Origin: Lingula anatina
Lineage: Eukaryota > Brachiopoda > Lingulata > Lingulida > Lingulidae
NCBI RefSeq assembly: GCF_001039355.2
Contig: NW_019775857.1
Location: 1,090,956 to 1,154,955, forward strand
DNA: 64,000 bases
Direction: 5' to 3'
Positions 36,909-60,219 of the stretch are shown piece by piece. How positions within the stretch are numbered: position 1 is the stretch's first letter; each line of letters starts with the position of its first letter. Both the position numbers and the translations under genes were made by a program. Under the pieces are notes generated by a model. That model did not search any database and was not told where the DNA came from. It saw only the letters and a program-made list of their open reading frames with translations.

Positions 36909-38336
36909 CGCGAGTTATGCACTGTACCTTAGAGGTAGATTAATCTTTAAATGGACTGTGAGCAAACAAAACAATGTGCTCAGATAAACATGGCCGACGC
37001 CGGTACGCGCCAGGAAACACGTGACCATAATTGTGGCAGGTGCGCTTGGACTAAGGACAGGGAGAATCGAGGAGCCAAAAAATAAATACTTCTAACATGT
37101 TGTTTTGTACCAGCTTTTTGCAATACAATTATCGGCTGATTATACAACTGAAGGATCTGGACAAAATTTTGTTATTTGGTTTTTACATTTCATATATAAA
37201 TAAATCAAAAGCATTTTTAAAGCAAGCAATCAAAATACGGTGGGTGAGGGTTTTGATTTCGTTCATTTATAATAGAATTTTGTCTCAATGCATAGGTGAT
37301 GCATATTAATAAATTAATGCCACTACACTGTAATAACTTAGATTTATAATCTACTGAAAATGATTTTAATAGCCTCTTCAATACTTTTCTAACGTTTATA
37401 CTTATCCCTTTTTCGTTTATTAAAGAAAAACGTTTTTTAAAAATCAAGTTTTAGATTGACATTTCTTATTCGTTATGCCTGACATTTCGTTATGCCTCTT
37501 TTTAAATTAACCGTCCATGCCATGACTTTAGTCAAAGAAAATTTCTTAATTTGAAACAAAAGAAATTATTTCCCAATATACTCCTCTTACCCAGTATTTT
37601 CACACCAGTGTACGCTCAGATTTCTCCAACATCTTCATCTCTCTCTCTCTCCCCCCCCCTCACTCAAAGTCAAACTTTTGTTGATATTTCGATGAAGTGT
37701 TTTCAAATGAAATATTGTATCTCAAGAGCATGCTTAAATAGCATGGCCTACTACCATAGTCGATATTGATTAGGTTTTCTCACTAGATTTAATTTTTATA
37801 CAGTTGGAAAATATTTTTCTGTGTTGAGAATCGCTTACAATAAAGAAGGGCCATCAAAAATGTCGCTGTAGCCCAATTGTCGCTCAACCTTAAATTTGTA
37901 CTTCATATGTACTTTATTGGCAATCACCGAACTAAATTTGTTTTCAAATAATTAGAGAATTTTGTGAATCTCTCACTGTTGTATAACTGCAGTCTAGAAC
38001 TATATTATGTCAAATAAGAAATAAAATAGAATTTGAACAATATTATGTCAAATAAGAAATAAAATAGAATTTGAATAGTCACTAGCAACTCACTTATAAC
38101 ACTTTTCAAGCGACCTTATTATTTTTCCAGATGACAAGCATTTTATTTTTGTTTTGAGAACAATTTACCCCTGCAGCCGCCTCCTCTTGACATGTACATT
38201 GCAGTAGTTGAGATAGGGGTGTGCACCACGAACCGGAAGTGTAACCTATGACCCATTTTTTTTCAAACAATATGGCGGGTGCACACAAATTTTGAATTTT
38301 TAATATTGTTTTGAAGGACAATGTTCTTTTATCTCG
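36909..38336. promoter_or_regulatory. Divergent promoter region between lamin and CCDC171
   Basis: On the lamin side is a CpG-containing stretch with CACGTG (37018-37023, USF/bHLH type). On the CCDC171 side ACCGGAAGTG (38232-38241) is an ETS/GABP-type site, followed about 100 bp later by a splice donor (ATCTCG|gtgagtg at 38336). That donor would splice to the acceptor at 38751, ahead of the CCDC171 start codon. The start sites are ~1.3 kb apart. A 38-bp tandem duplication lies at about 38003-38078. Confidence 0.5.
38003..38078. repeat. 38-bp tandem repeat, two units
   Basis: TATTATGTCAAATAAGAAAT...TTGAA occurs at 38003 and again, almost identical, at 38041. Confidence 0.9.
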
Positions 38337-38852
38337 GTGAGTGCAGTGAAGGTTTGGCATGGACGCTAACATCATTCAAATATTTTGTCATAAACAACGT
38401 ACGTTGTATGTAACTTTTTTTAGCGATCAACTGTTGTGGAAAATAAACTACCAACAAACTTAATCGTGCTACAGACAGTACTCCGCAGTGCAGGATAAAT
38501 CTGATCGTTTTGATATACAAGTGTAAGATAAGAGGGCATATTAAAGTTACAAGGAATCGGAATTATTCAGATTATTGGCTGCTTTAGGCTGTGAAATTTT
38601 TTAAAAAATTTAAGACTTCCAACCTTAGCTTATTTTCAAATTTTGATATTTTTGAAACAGAAATTTACATTGACATTGTACCTAATTAACGTTTCCTAGT
38701 AGTATATAATCATTTGTTTCCTCACCAAATAACATTTTATTTTCTTTGAAGGTGCTCAGACATAAGGGCAAGCGTTTCATCAAAATTTATCAAATCTGGT
38801 GGCAGTCAGCACACAAGAATCTTATTTGTAAAACTAACATAACCAATGTGGC

Positions 38853-51449
<12,597 letters not shown>

Positions 51450-51811
51450 GATTACAAAGACAGTCATGACAGACAAGGGGCTTCCAGCAGCATCTCAGGG
51501 GAGTGGAAACATTGTCAAATCTATTTCAAATTCCTTTAATCCCTGAATATTTGAGACTGTTGTCCGAGTTAATTATTTGTGTAATTTTATCAAAATTTAA
51601 AAAATTGATATATTGGCAGCAGCTTTGCTTTTTATTGATAACTTATTGATTTTTACTGTATTAAATAATTTTTGTACCGAAAAATGTTACGAATAATTTA
51701 ACTATACATATTTGTATATACTTTCAAATGTAAAGCAAAAAATACTACTGCCTTTAAAAATTTGAGTGAAAAATAGTGATGCATTTAGAGTTGTGTATAA
51801 ATAGAACTTTT

Positions 51812-51817
51812 AATAAA
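51812..51817 (+). terminator. CCDC171 polyadenylation signal (AATAAA)
   Basis: Canonical hexamer about 360 bp beyond the CCDC171 stop. The expected cleavage site is near 51835. Confidence 0.55.
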
Positions 51818-51890
51818 TTTTTGTATCTCTAAAAAGGCTCTCATGATATTGTCTTACAAAACCAGGCTTTATATACATCAATGAGTATTT

Positions 51891-51896
51891 TTTATT
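51891..51896 (-). terminator. Ferritin polyadenylation signal (AATAAA on the minus strand)
   Basis: Minus-strand hexamer about 75 bp from the CCDC171 signal on the other strand. The two 3' ends are expected to abut or nearly overlap. Expected ferritin 3' UTR is ~850 nt. Confidence 0.45.
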
Positions 51897-52659
51897 TGAC
51901 TGACATCAATTTTTAGTTCTTTGGAAAAATCAGCTTCACACAGGAAGTAAGACCATTCCTTTCATGTTTGCACTCATGTAGTTACACCACAGAATAATAT
52001 ATGAAACAGTCTTCCGGATGTCACCAGATGGACTATGTTTAGCATGGTAATTAAAATTCTTGGGTGCCATAAGAGGCCCTAGAATGATCCGTCCACCTGT
52101 AGACATCAGATAGTACATTTCCTGTTCTGATTGTTTAATAACAAAAAAATAACATTTCTTGTTTTGAGCTTAAAGCAGGATACCCAGTTCAACCCAGAGA
52201 TTTTTGTGAATGGGAGATCAGAGAAAGTTGACCTTCAATGTTAATTAACTGCCATAACTTTAATCAACTTTCATGTAGATTTTTAAAATAGGTCTGTCAG
52301 AGATTCTATAGACATCACAGCTTTCTGATTTTGTCATAATTATCTAATACATTGTGTTCAAAATCCAGAATAAAAAGTGATAAAATTCTAATTTCTAAAA
52401 ACAAAAAATTAAAGTAGAGCAAATAAAACTTTAGAAACTGAAAGTTATTGATACAACAATAAGAAAGAATACTATTACATAAAAAGCTCTAAAGTTACAC
52501 AAATACCCTCACTCATGATTCATATGTACTTACAATGAGATGAAACTAATGCACAATGGATAATACATTCATTGATGGTGAAATTCTTTGTGTTTACTCC
52601 TATCCATCTTACATTAATAACATCCGTGAATCAGACAGGCTCATACTAGTATATTTTGT

Positions 52660-52709
52660 GTGATAGATGCACACAAAATATACTAGTATATTTTGTGTGC
52701 ATCTATCAC
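52660..52709. repeat. Perfect 50-bp palindrome in the ferritin 3' UTR
   Basis: Two 25-nt arms meet without a spacer at ACTAGT (52682-52687); the arms read GTGATAGATGCACACAAAAT and on to the centre. A further partial copy (ACTAGTATATTTTGTGTG) lies just outside at 52645. It begins 22 bp past the ferritin stop codon on the transcribed strand, so the mRNA would contain a strong hairpin. Confidence 0.95.
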
Positions 52710-52731
52710 TATTTTTTCTTTGTGCAAGTTC

Positions 52732-54711
52732 TTATGTCAACTTTGCATCTCCTTCAGCTGCTGGCTTTTTCTCACCACACCCATTTTTCATGTACTCATG
52801 CTGCAGGTGTTCCTTGTCAAAAAGCCATTCTCCCAGACCTGGCCCAACTTTCTGTAGAGTGGTGATGTAGTCTGATATATGCTTGATCTCCTCAACCATC
52901 ATAGTCAGTTGTGTCTCTGTGTGTTAAAAAAAAGAGTTTTGAAGCAGTATTTATAGCTACAGTACTTACAAAAGGTATGTTGCTGACTAAGAGTGTATAA
53001 GGGCTCATTTCCAAAGAAACTTTTGGTCTATGTGGATCGATCCATCTCCACTCTCAGTGAGTGCAATCAGATTAACATGCCTCATTTTGTTTTGAATGAA
53101 CTTCTATAATCACCATGAATTTCTGTATTCTACGCAGTGCTAGGAGGTGTGCAAATCACATTTTTGCTAAGGGAATGATAGGACATACCCCAATAACAGA
53201 TAGTAATTCAATTTACCTTCAATGAAATCTCCCATCTGAGTATCATGGTGCTTGCTTGCCATTTTGTGTAGGTCAAGGAGGGCTTGGTTAGTTTCTTTCT
53301 CTATCTCCAGAGCAGACTTCATGGCATCCAGTCCGCTGCCCCACTCATCTTTGCTTGGCTTAGGGATGGGCTGCAGGACCACGCGACCTCCACGAGTGTT
53401 CTGAAACTTGATGAACTGTAAAGAAAAATGTATATCAACTGGTATATTTTTTATAACTCATTAAAAAGTTATTAACTATATTTATCATCAGAATTAATTT
53501 TAAAAAAGTTTGTGAAAATAGATAAACAGATTAGACTAAGCAAACAGATCACATACTAATCTTGCAGATGTATACAATGATATGTGAACAGTCTTGCCAG
53601 CAGTTCTTAATCAGAAAATGCCTGGTAACAATATCAAATATATGTATAACACCAGCTGAGTTAGCGGTTAATAAAGTTATCTTAAAATAGTGCCATAGTC
53701 ATCATTTTCCAGACCCCCTATCCCTTTGAAAGGTAATCATAAATGCCCCTAAAATTCATAAATACCAAGCTTATTACTCATCCCTTGCTGTAATATTAAT
53801 TTGACATTTTATTTATGAAAAAAGGAAAATTCCATCACTGATGGGAAGCACTCTGAACAAGTGTGGTAACACCCTAATTTTTTTCCATTCCATTTCAATC
53901 TGGAGAAGTTCCAGTTTTATTATCGACTCCAACTATCATTCAGCTAAGAGCATGGACAAAAGAAGTGAATACGCGATATATTTGTGCCTTGCCAAAATTA
54001 AATCTATATTTGGGTTGTTAGTTCTGAGATTTCAAAGGCAATATTTTTTTGTTCCACTTCTGTCTACTATTTTAAAAGTCAGTGTTTAATAACGATCTGC
54101 AGCTGAACGATTTCAGAATATGAACAACAGTGAGATCTAATATAGCACGACTTTCATGTTGAATATAATAAGAACAAAAAGGGAATGGCTTATATAAACC
54201 GATCGACCCTCGTAAATTCGAATGATTTAGAATGTTCTTAAACAGAAACGCGTTTAACTTACACAAGAGACATACTCAAAATATTACCGTCACATGAAAA
54301 TGCTTTACATACAAAAAAACTGAAAAGACCAATCAAGGAATGTTTTATGCGTGCAATACCATTATGACCTCTATTCATCTTTTGCAGGTCATTTCAGGTT
54401 TTCAATGTGTATAACATATTATTGATTAATGGAACCTGGCGCTTTGACGTATATTACTATTTGAGGCAGAAATGTAAAACAGCACGTTTTTTTTAATCAT
54501 TGAAAATAATAAAACCTACCATAAACGCGTGTTCCCGTTCTTCGTCGGCTTGGTGCCTGAAAAATGCGCTGAATCCCGGCAGGGCGACATCATCCCTGTC
54601 AAAATATGCGCTCATGCTATCATACACGTAAGATGCATAAAATTCCAAATTTATCTGCTTGTTCACAGCAGCTTCGCATTCTACGTGATAATTTTGACGT
54701 GCAAGTGACAT
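52732..54711 (-). CDS. Cytosolic H-type-like ferritin with altered ferroxidase centre
   Basis: Iron-storage subunit that would assemble into 24-mers in the cytosol; no signal peptide. Three exons join in phase: 54711-54520, 53415-53217, 52916-52732; 191 aa. Helix landmarks: [65 protein letters not shown] and [14 protein letters not shown]. Ferroxidase ligands equivalent to human H-chain E27, Y34, E61, E62, H65 and E107 are present (E23, Y30, E57, E58, H61, E103), but the Q141 position is Met137. The C-terminus continues ~20 residues past the usual end ([20 protein letters not shown] and on). I found no iron-responsive element (CAGUGN hairpin with paired stem) near the start; the 5' leader may contain an unseen exon. 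Confidence 0.93.
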
Positions 54712-55285
54712 CGTGTTACACCAATCGTACAGAACGTGAGTCTGTCGGCTAGCAAGGCTTGTAAGAATGTTAATGTCACTTCAGTCACCTTCTAAACCTT
54801 CCCAAGGTTAAAATACTTCTCGTTGCACTGCAAAAACCAACGTCAACAGCGACATCTGTGGAATACTTGGGAAACTAATACGGTCTGAAAATTGATATAC
54901 TTCCTTCTCGCTGAAAAAGGGAACTGCTGTTTTATTATTTGACAAGAAGATGCAGAAAGCGTTTACGGATCAAATCACGCTCTACTGTCACCTTGCTTGG
55001 TTATTAAACCGACACAAAATAACGACTTTAGACTACAGTGCTAGTCTGCTATTACGAAAAAAATCGATCAAACCCGGTTAAGTATTTTTGAACGAATTAA
55101 TAAATTGCCATCCCCTCACTACTTGTTATATGTATCTTCTTTAGTGTCGCATTACGCAGGAGTGCGTGTCACTTAAAACGTTTTTGTTTAATTTTCTGTT
55201 TAATATCTCTTCTTTGGTAATTTTAATTACTTAAAAGGCTTTGACATACACAATCTGAATCAGTGTGCACGTTGCAACATTTGAT

Positions 55286-55424
55286 AACCGGGGCAACAGC
55301 GGTGAGTTGAATTGAATAGAAAGACATCTGAAGACTTGCGAGTGTCTCACTGTCATTGATCTGATGTACGGTAAACATGCCTCGTTGACTGATGATGATC
55401 GATGAACCTATGTGGGGACTTTAA

Positions 55425-55427
<3 letters not shown>
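55286..55427 (+). pseudogene. Glutaredoxin-derived fragment (end of exon 1 plus part of intron 1)
   Basis: ATAACCGGGGCAACAGCGGT and GAGTTGAATTGAA match the exon 1/donor junction of the intact gene (ATAACCGGGGCAAGATCGGT at 59764). GTGTCTCACTGTCATTGAT and GATGTACGGTAAACATGCC match pieces of its intron, in the same order. The coding part is short and frame-disrupted, so this is a relic of a partial duplication. Confidence 0.7.

Positions 55428-55493
<66 letters not shown>
55428..55493. repeat. (TA)n microsatellite
   Basis: About 33 uninterrupted TA units directly after the first glutaredoxin relic. Confidence 0.95.
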
Positions 55494-55495
<2 letters not shown>

Positions 55496-55639
55496 CTTTC
55501 TTTCGTTTGAGGTTTTAATCTAGACCTATAAAAGATGCTCCTGCTGCATTCAAAACTGCGAGATGTATTCCATCTTTCTGTCTTCCCACATTGTTACTAC
55601 CCTCCATTGTTACCGCTTCGTACCGTTAACCGTTACCCC

Positions 55640-55695
55640 CCCCCCCCTAAAGATCGGTGAGTTGAACTGAATAAAAAAACATCTGTTACCGCTAA
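55640..55695 (+). pseudogene. Second, shorter glutaredoxin exon/intron-junction relic
   Basis: AAGATCGGTGAGTTGAACTG and AATAAAAAAACATCTG match the same exon 1 donor region, between two copies of CATTGTTACCGCTTCGTACC (about 55599 and 55700). Confidence 0.55.
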
Positions 55696-56585
55696 CATTG
55701 TTACCGCTTCGTACCGTTAGCTCCCCCCCCCCCCCTCCCCCCGATCCGATACGTAATTTTAAAATGTCCTTAGGTCCTATCGTCAGGGTCGATTTTTAAA
55801 TTTCGATTTGTCACACGGTTGGGGTCCCATAATAGGCTAGAAAGGCGTTTAAATTAAATTATTTTTAATCTAATTTTGTTTTGTTTATGTTTTTAATTTA
55901 TTTATTTTTGTACAATAGAGAATCAATCGTGCGGGAGCGAAAATTGTTAATTGTGGTGCAGAAATATGGGCCATGTATCAAGGTCAAGAGGAAAAGTGCA
56001 TCAAATATTGCAGCTGGAGGAGAGCTGATCGATGTTTACACATTAGTATGCAAACATAGCATGATGGATTAGAATATTAGTAAATTAGATATAATTCAAG
56101 AAAATTTTCATTTTTGAGAGTTACATTAAGACACTTGTAAACATGTAATAACAAGTTTCAAATATACAAATCACACACTCATGATAGATGTAGGCAAGAA
56201 AAGATTATAATTAGGAATGAAAAGGTGTGTTTAGGTTGCCAAGGTGGAGAAGAAACTGAAATAGATTGATTTCTTGTGCGTCTCTTGTACGCTGGTCTCA
56301 TAGTTAGGGTTAATTTGAAGTAGCACATAAACAAGATGGCTTTGTTTATCAGAATCATAAGTAGGCCTACAAAATAAACTTCCGAGTTACGCAAAATTAT
56401 TTTGTTTTTGAGAAATGCAATAAAAAGAAACACACAAGAGCTTATTTCCTGTCTTTCTATGGATATAGAATTATAAGTTATTTATATTATAGCTTTTATG
56501 ATATACAGGTTTGATGCGCATATAATCACTTTATATAATCTCTCGATTGCAATATAGGGCCGAAGTCCGAATGATCACCAGTGCA

Positions 56586-57566
56586 TAGGGGAGACCGGGG
56601 CTAGTTGGACCCCGGGGTAAGTTGGCCCCCCGTCAATTTATGACAAAGTAACTACGAGGTAAAAAAAATTGGCCACATATTCTTGTAAAGTGACCGTAGC
56701 CTACAATGCTAAGGAAGTGTCGGACGTTAAAAAGTTTTACTTAAGCGGTGAGTCGAAATAAAGTATTTTTGCACCTAAAAGTAATAATGTTAAAGAGATT
56801 TAAAATCTATTTCATAGGCTTTTGATCGAATATAATATATGTGTAGGGCATCAAACTGAAGCTCATTGTTTCAAGTTTCACAGAGACGTATCATCGTTGC
56901 TCATTCTAGCACCATAAATGGCTGCCATCCTTTAAAATAAAAAGTGTGCATCCGGGGCTAGTTGGCCCCCTTGACTCGGGGCGAGTTGGACCCTCATATT
57001 ACCCACAAACTTTTGCGCGCAACACAGCTAGAGACCATTGTTGAAACAAACTCAATGGTTTAAAACTGAATATGTAACTTTCTTTTAAAATGAAAATTTA
57101 TTATTCGTTTTCATTCATTGTAAACCTGCTTTATACCATTATTAATAAATTCTTTATTAAAATAAAACAAATTTTATTGATAGATATTCTGCTTCTTGCA
57201 ACTTATACCACCCCCCCCCACAACGTGACGTACGGAAACCTCAATAAATCTGCCTCATTTGAACTATTCATTCATCAAAGACTCTCAAAAGTCAATTTAA
57301 TAAATTAAAAATGTATAAAAATGTATTACAAGGCGTTTACGTGGGATATTTACTCCATTTTTGTATAGGGGGCCAACTTGCCCCGACCCTGGGGCCAACC
57401 TGCCCCGTGATCCATCTGGCATTATATTGGAAAAATAATGACGTTGCATACGTAGCTTAGTTCATGGGGCTTACTTTGAAACCGGTTTTGTTACTCTAGC
57501 TCATTCCTAGTTGGCTCTACAAGGCCAAAAGTGTCTAACTGGGCCAACTAGCCCCGGTCTCCCCTA
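56586..57566. mobile_element. Non-autonomous DNA transposon, 23-bp TIRs, TA-flanked
   Basis: Left end TAGGGGAGACCGGGGCTAGT-TGG (56586-56608) and right end CCAACTAGCCCCGGTCTCCC-CTA (57544-57566) are perfect inverted copies. Internal copies of the GGGGC(T/G)AGTTGG(C/A)CCC motif lie near 56625, 56955 and 56975, with inverted versions near 57370 and 57390. If TA is the target duplication, the element's own termini are GGGG...CCCC. No transposase frame is seen in the ~980 bp. The motif resembles widely dispersed 'GGGGC-AGTTGG' repeats of animal genomes; I do not assign a superfamily. Confidence 0.85.
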
Positions 57567-58146
57567 CCTGTCAATATTGACAATTGCTAGAGAGAGAGAT
57601 TCCCTCGCACGGCCTACGTCCTTCACTGCGACACACACATATTAAAAAAAAAATTATAATAATAAAATAAATAAAAAAAGCTGTTTCCTTTTTTCAATTA
57701 ACTGTTTTTATGGTTTATAAAGTAACGCTTTGGTTTTTTCTTTATGTTTTAGAAATGTGTTAAGAGTTTATTATAATCAAATAATGACTTGACAAAATAA
57801 TATAGACAAATCAAATCGGCAATGCAGGTAAGTAATTTCAATTGAAGTCTTTCAATGTTTAGTTTGAAGAACATCATCAGCTGTACGTTTTACTCTTTTA
57901 CTGAGTCATAGTAACAGCCTGTATAAATCAATTATTAATACAAGTCAATTTTTCACTTCGTTATTTCAGTGTCCGTCTTGTCACTTTCATCGGGGATTCA
58001 GCGTTTTGCACACCTCAGGTAGAGGTGACACTCGTTAGCCTAACTTTCTGTGTTACTGGGATATTTTTTAAATATTGTTGAGATTTCTTTGTAAAGTCTC
58101 TATTATCTCATTTCATAAATGTTCGATTTTTCTTGAATTAAAAAAA

Positions 58147-58314
58147 CTGCGTAAACATCAAAGCAATAGCAAAAATAAAGAAAAATTGAATCTGATAGTG
58201 GATCACCTGAGGAAGACCTTGAGAAAGTCGAAACCTAGTGTTACTCGTTTAAGTAAAATCCAGTGTCAGATTCATTATATCTTTATTTTAGCTATTGTTT
58301 TGATGTTTACGCAG
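58147..58314. mobile_element. Foldback repeat with ~49-bp arms
   Basis: CTGCGTAAACATCAAAGCAA and following (58147-58195) pair with 58266-58314 (to TTGTTTTGATGTTTACGCAG) with few mismatches. The loop contains CCTGAGGAAG...GTCGAAACC, a sequence style also seen in the foldback at 11562-11986. Confidence 0.75.
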
Positions 58315-58824
58315 CAACGAAATTTTGGCAAAAGACGAAAGTAATATGGATAAGCAGGCACGTAGCCAGGAAGTTCACTACAAAATATATCGGAACGCAG
58401 TATAAAAATCAAAATTAAATGACCCGGATCATACGTTACCGGAACACACGTTACCATTTAGGGCTTCTTGCATAATCTAAAGGCATGGTAAAAATTAAAT
58501 TTAAATTGAGACTTTCGTGGATTATTGTTTTACACACATTTATGTTTTTAAAAATTGAATAAAACTTAATTCATTCAATTTTATTTTTGGACACTTCGGG
58601 GTGTGAAATGCACCTCTATATAGGGTTTGGATGATATGCGTTTTTCTTCTTATACTAATCAAATGCAAATTTTAGAAATATTTTCCAGCAAAAATATTAC
58701 ATTAAACATTCTAGAAGTGTTTAGCTGTGTCCCGTTGAGCCGCAGAAGCTTTGTTGGTGGGCTTCAGATTACGTATAATTCAGCTAGTCGAACTCTAATT
58801 TCAAGAGGGGAATATAAGTGTGAT

Positions 58825-58851
58825 TGTGTGTGTGTGTGTGTGTGTGTGTGT
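58825..58851. repeat. (GT)n microsatellite
   Basis: About 13 GT units. Confidence 0.95.
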
Positions 58852-59538
58852 AACCCCTCTGATCCCACCCCCCCCTAAATCCGCCATTGGTTCTATTCAA
58901 AGTAGATGTCAGACGTAGTCTACAGCAAAGTCCATAGATCTATGTTTACTATTACATGTAACTATTTGGGAGGAGGGAGGGGGATAGTGATCACAGTTCG
59001 CGGGAAATAAAATAATAGGCCTAAATTCAAAAATCACAGTAAACACTTTTTCATATCTTATTAAAATTACCAAAAAATTACGAATTGATTTGTGCACCGT
59101 ATGACGAAGACTAAAAAAGCTGCATTCATAGTCACGGGAATGGAGAAATATTACCAGACTGCACTATGGCCCTGTGACGAATCCTCATCTGTTTGTCTTG
59201 AACGATAAACTAATGTCAGAATTCAGGTCAAAATAAAACTTGTCTCGAAATGGTCTCTAATGTATTTGTTGCTTCCAACTCAATGGGGTCAAATGTTTCT
59301 GGACACGTCTGAATTTTAAACATTTTTTTAACTTTAACGTTAATAATTATTTCTTTTTATAAACCTTGACGTGTAAGTGCCCCTTGCAAGTGGCGCCACC
59401 TATGTTAACAGGCAATTCCAAGGATACGCTGCGTATTACAGTGACTAAGCACAAAAATTGAGGGTGCGTTAAATATTATAAGCGTTTTCTAGAGGCAGCA
59501 GCTGTACTCTGTTTTTACATTGAATTCTTAATAACTTT

Positions 59539-60219
59539 ATGGGAGCAACCCAATCGTACTCGGAAGAAAAGATGGCAGACGTTAAGAAAATGATTGATGC
59601 GAAAATTAATAGCAAAAAAGTTGTGGTATATTCTAAAACATATTGCCCCTTTTGCAAAAAAGCTAAAGATGTTCTTAAGCAATATAATATCCCGGAAGAT
59701 ATTGAGATTATAGAGATAGAAGATAATCCAGACTGCAGCGCTATCCAAGATTATCTTTGCCAAATAACCGGGGCAAGATCGGTGAGTTGAATTTGAAAGA
59801 TCTCTGAAAAAACTACACAATCGTTAGTGTCTCGCTGACCAGTGCGTCACTGACATTGATTCAATCATGGAAGTATATACTCACTGAGTACTTCGTGGTT
59901 CGATGTACGGTAAACATACTTACTGTCTAACCTCAGGGTGCACTAGTCTGTAGTAAGTTATTGGCCTATTAAATTGTGTAGATCTTTTAAAAGAGCCCCT
60001 GTAGTCAGAGGGTACGGTAAATATGCCTTGTTGAATCTCGGATCTTGGGTATGTACATGAATCTATTTGTCCCTGTTTAACGAAAAATCACTTCCACTAA
60101 TTTGGTGAAATATATTTCAGGTGCCAAGAGTGTTCATAAATGGAAAATGTATTGGGGGTGGAGACGAAACTGTTGCGTTGCAGAAGTCTGGGAAACTGAA
60201 GGGCATGCTTGGGCTTTAA
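59539..60219 (+). CDS. Dithiol glutaredoxin
   Basis: Glutathione-dependent thiol-disulfide oxidoreductase. Two exons, 59539-59781 and 60121-60219, join in phase 0 to 113 aa. The active site is YCPFCKKAK (CPFC, residues ~35-38) after KVVVYSKTY; then come LCQITGARS and, across the junction, VPRVFINGKCIGGGDETVAL, the TVP and GG-D glutathione-binding motifs. The protein ends KLKGMLGL. The N-terminus MGATQSYSEE fits the N-myristoylation pattern (Gly2, Ser6), but a second in-frame Met (residue 12, MADVKK) could serve as start. Relics of its exon 1 junction lie about 4 kb upstream. It resembles vertebrate GLRX and GLRX2 about equally, so no symbol is given. Confidence 0.93.

Larger units (their letters stand above)
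54712..59538. other. Region between ferritin and glutaredoxin, repeat-rich
   Basis: Contains the ferritin promoter side, a solo CTGTCACCTTG end (54984-55009), two glutaredoxin-derived fragments, a 66-bp (TA)n, C tracts, a TIR element, a foldback repeat and a (GT)n tract. No intact gene is recognised. The remaining open frames are short and unremarkable. Confidence 0.6.

Noticed and set aside
36739-36987. Plus-strand open frames over the lamin start
   Set aside because: Antisense shadows of lamin exon 1, kept open by its codon bias.
54826-54831. CAGTGC on the minus strand upstream of ferritin as an iron-responsive element
   Set aside because: The flanking bases do not form the required 5-bp upper stem and the closing pair would be G-A.
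55881-56072. Open frame after the glutaredoxin relics as a decayed exon 2
   Set aside because: It lacks the VPRVF and GGGD sequence at both DNA and protein level; the resemblance (a single GG) is too weak.
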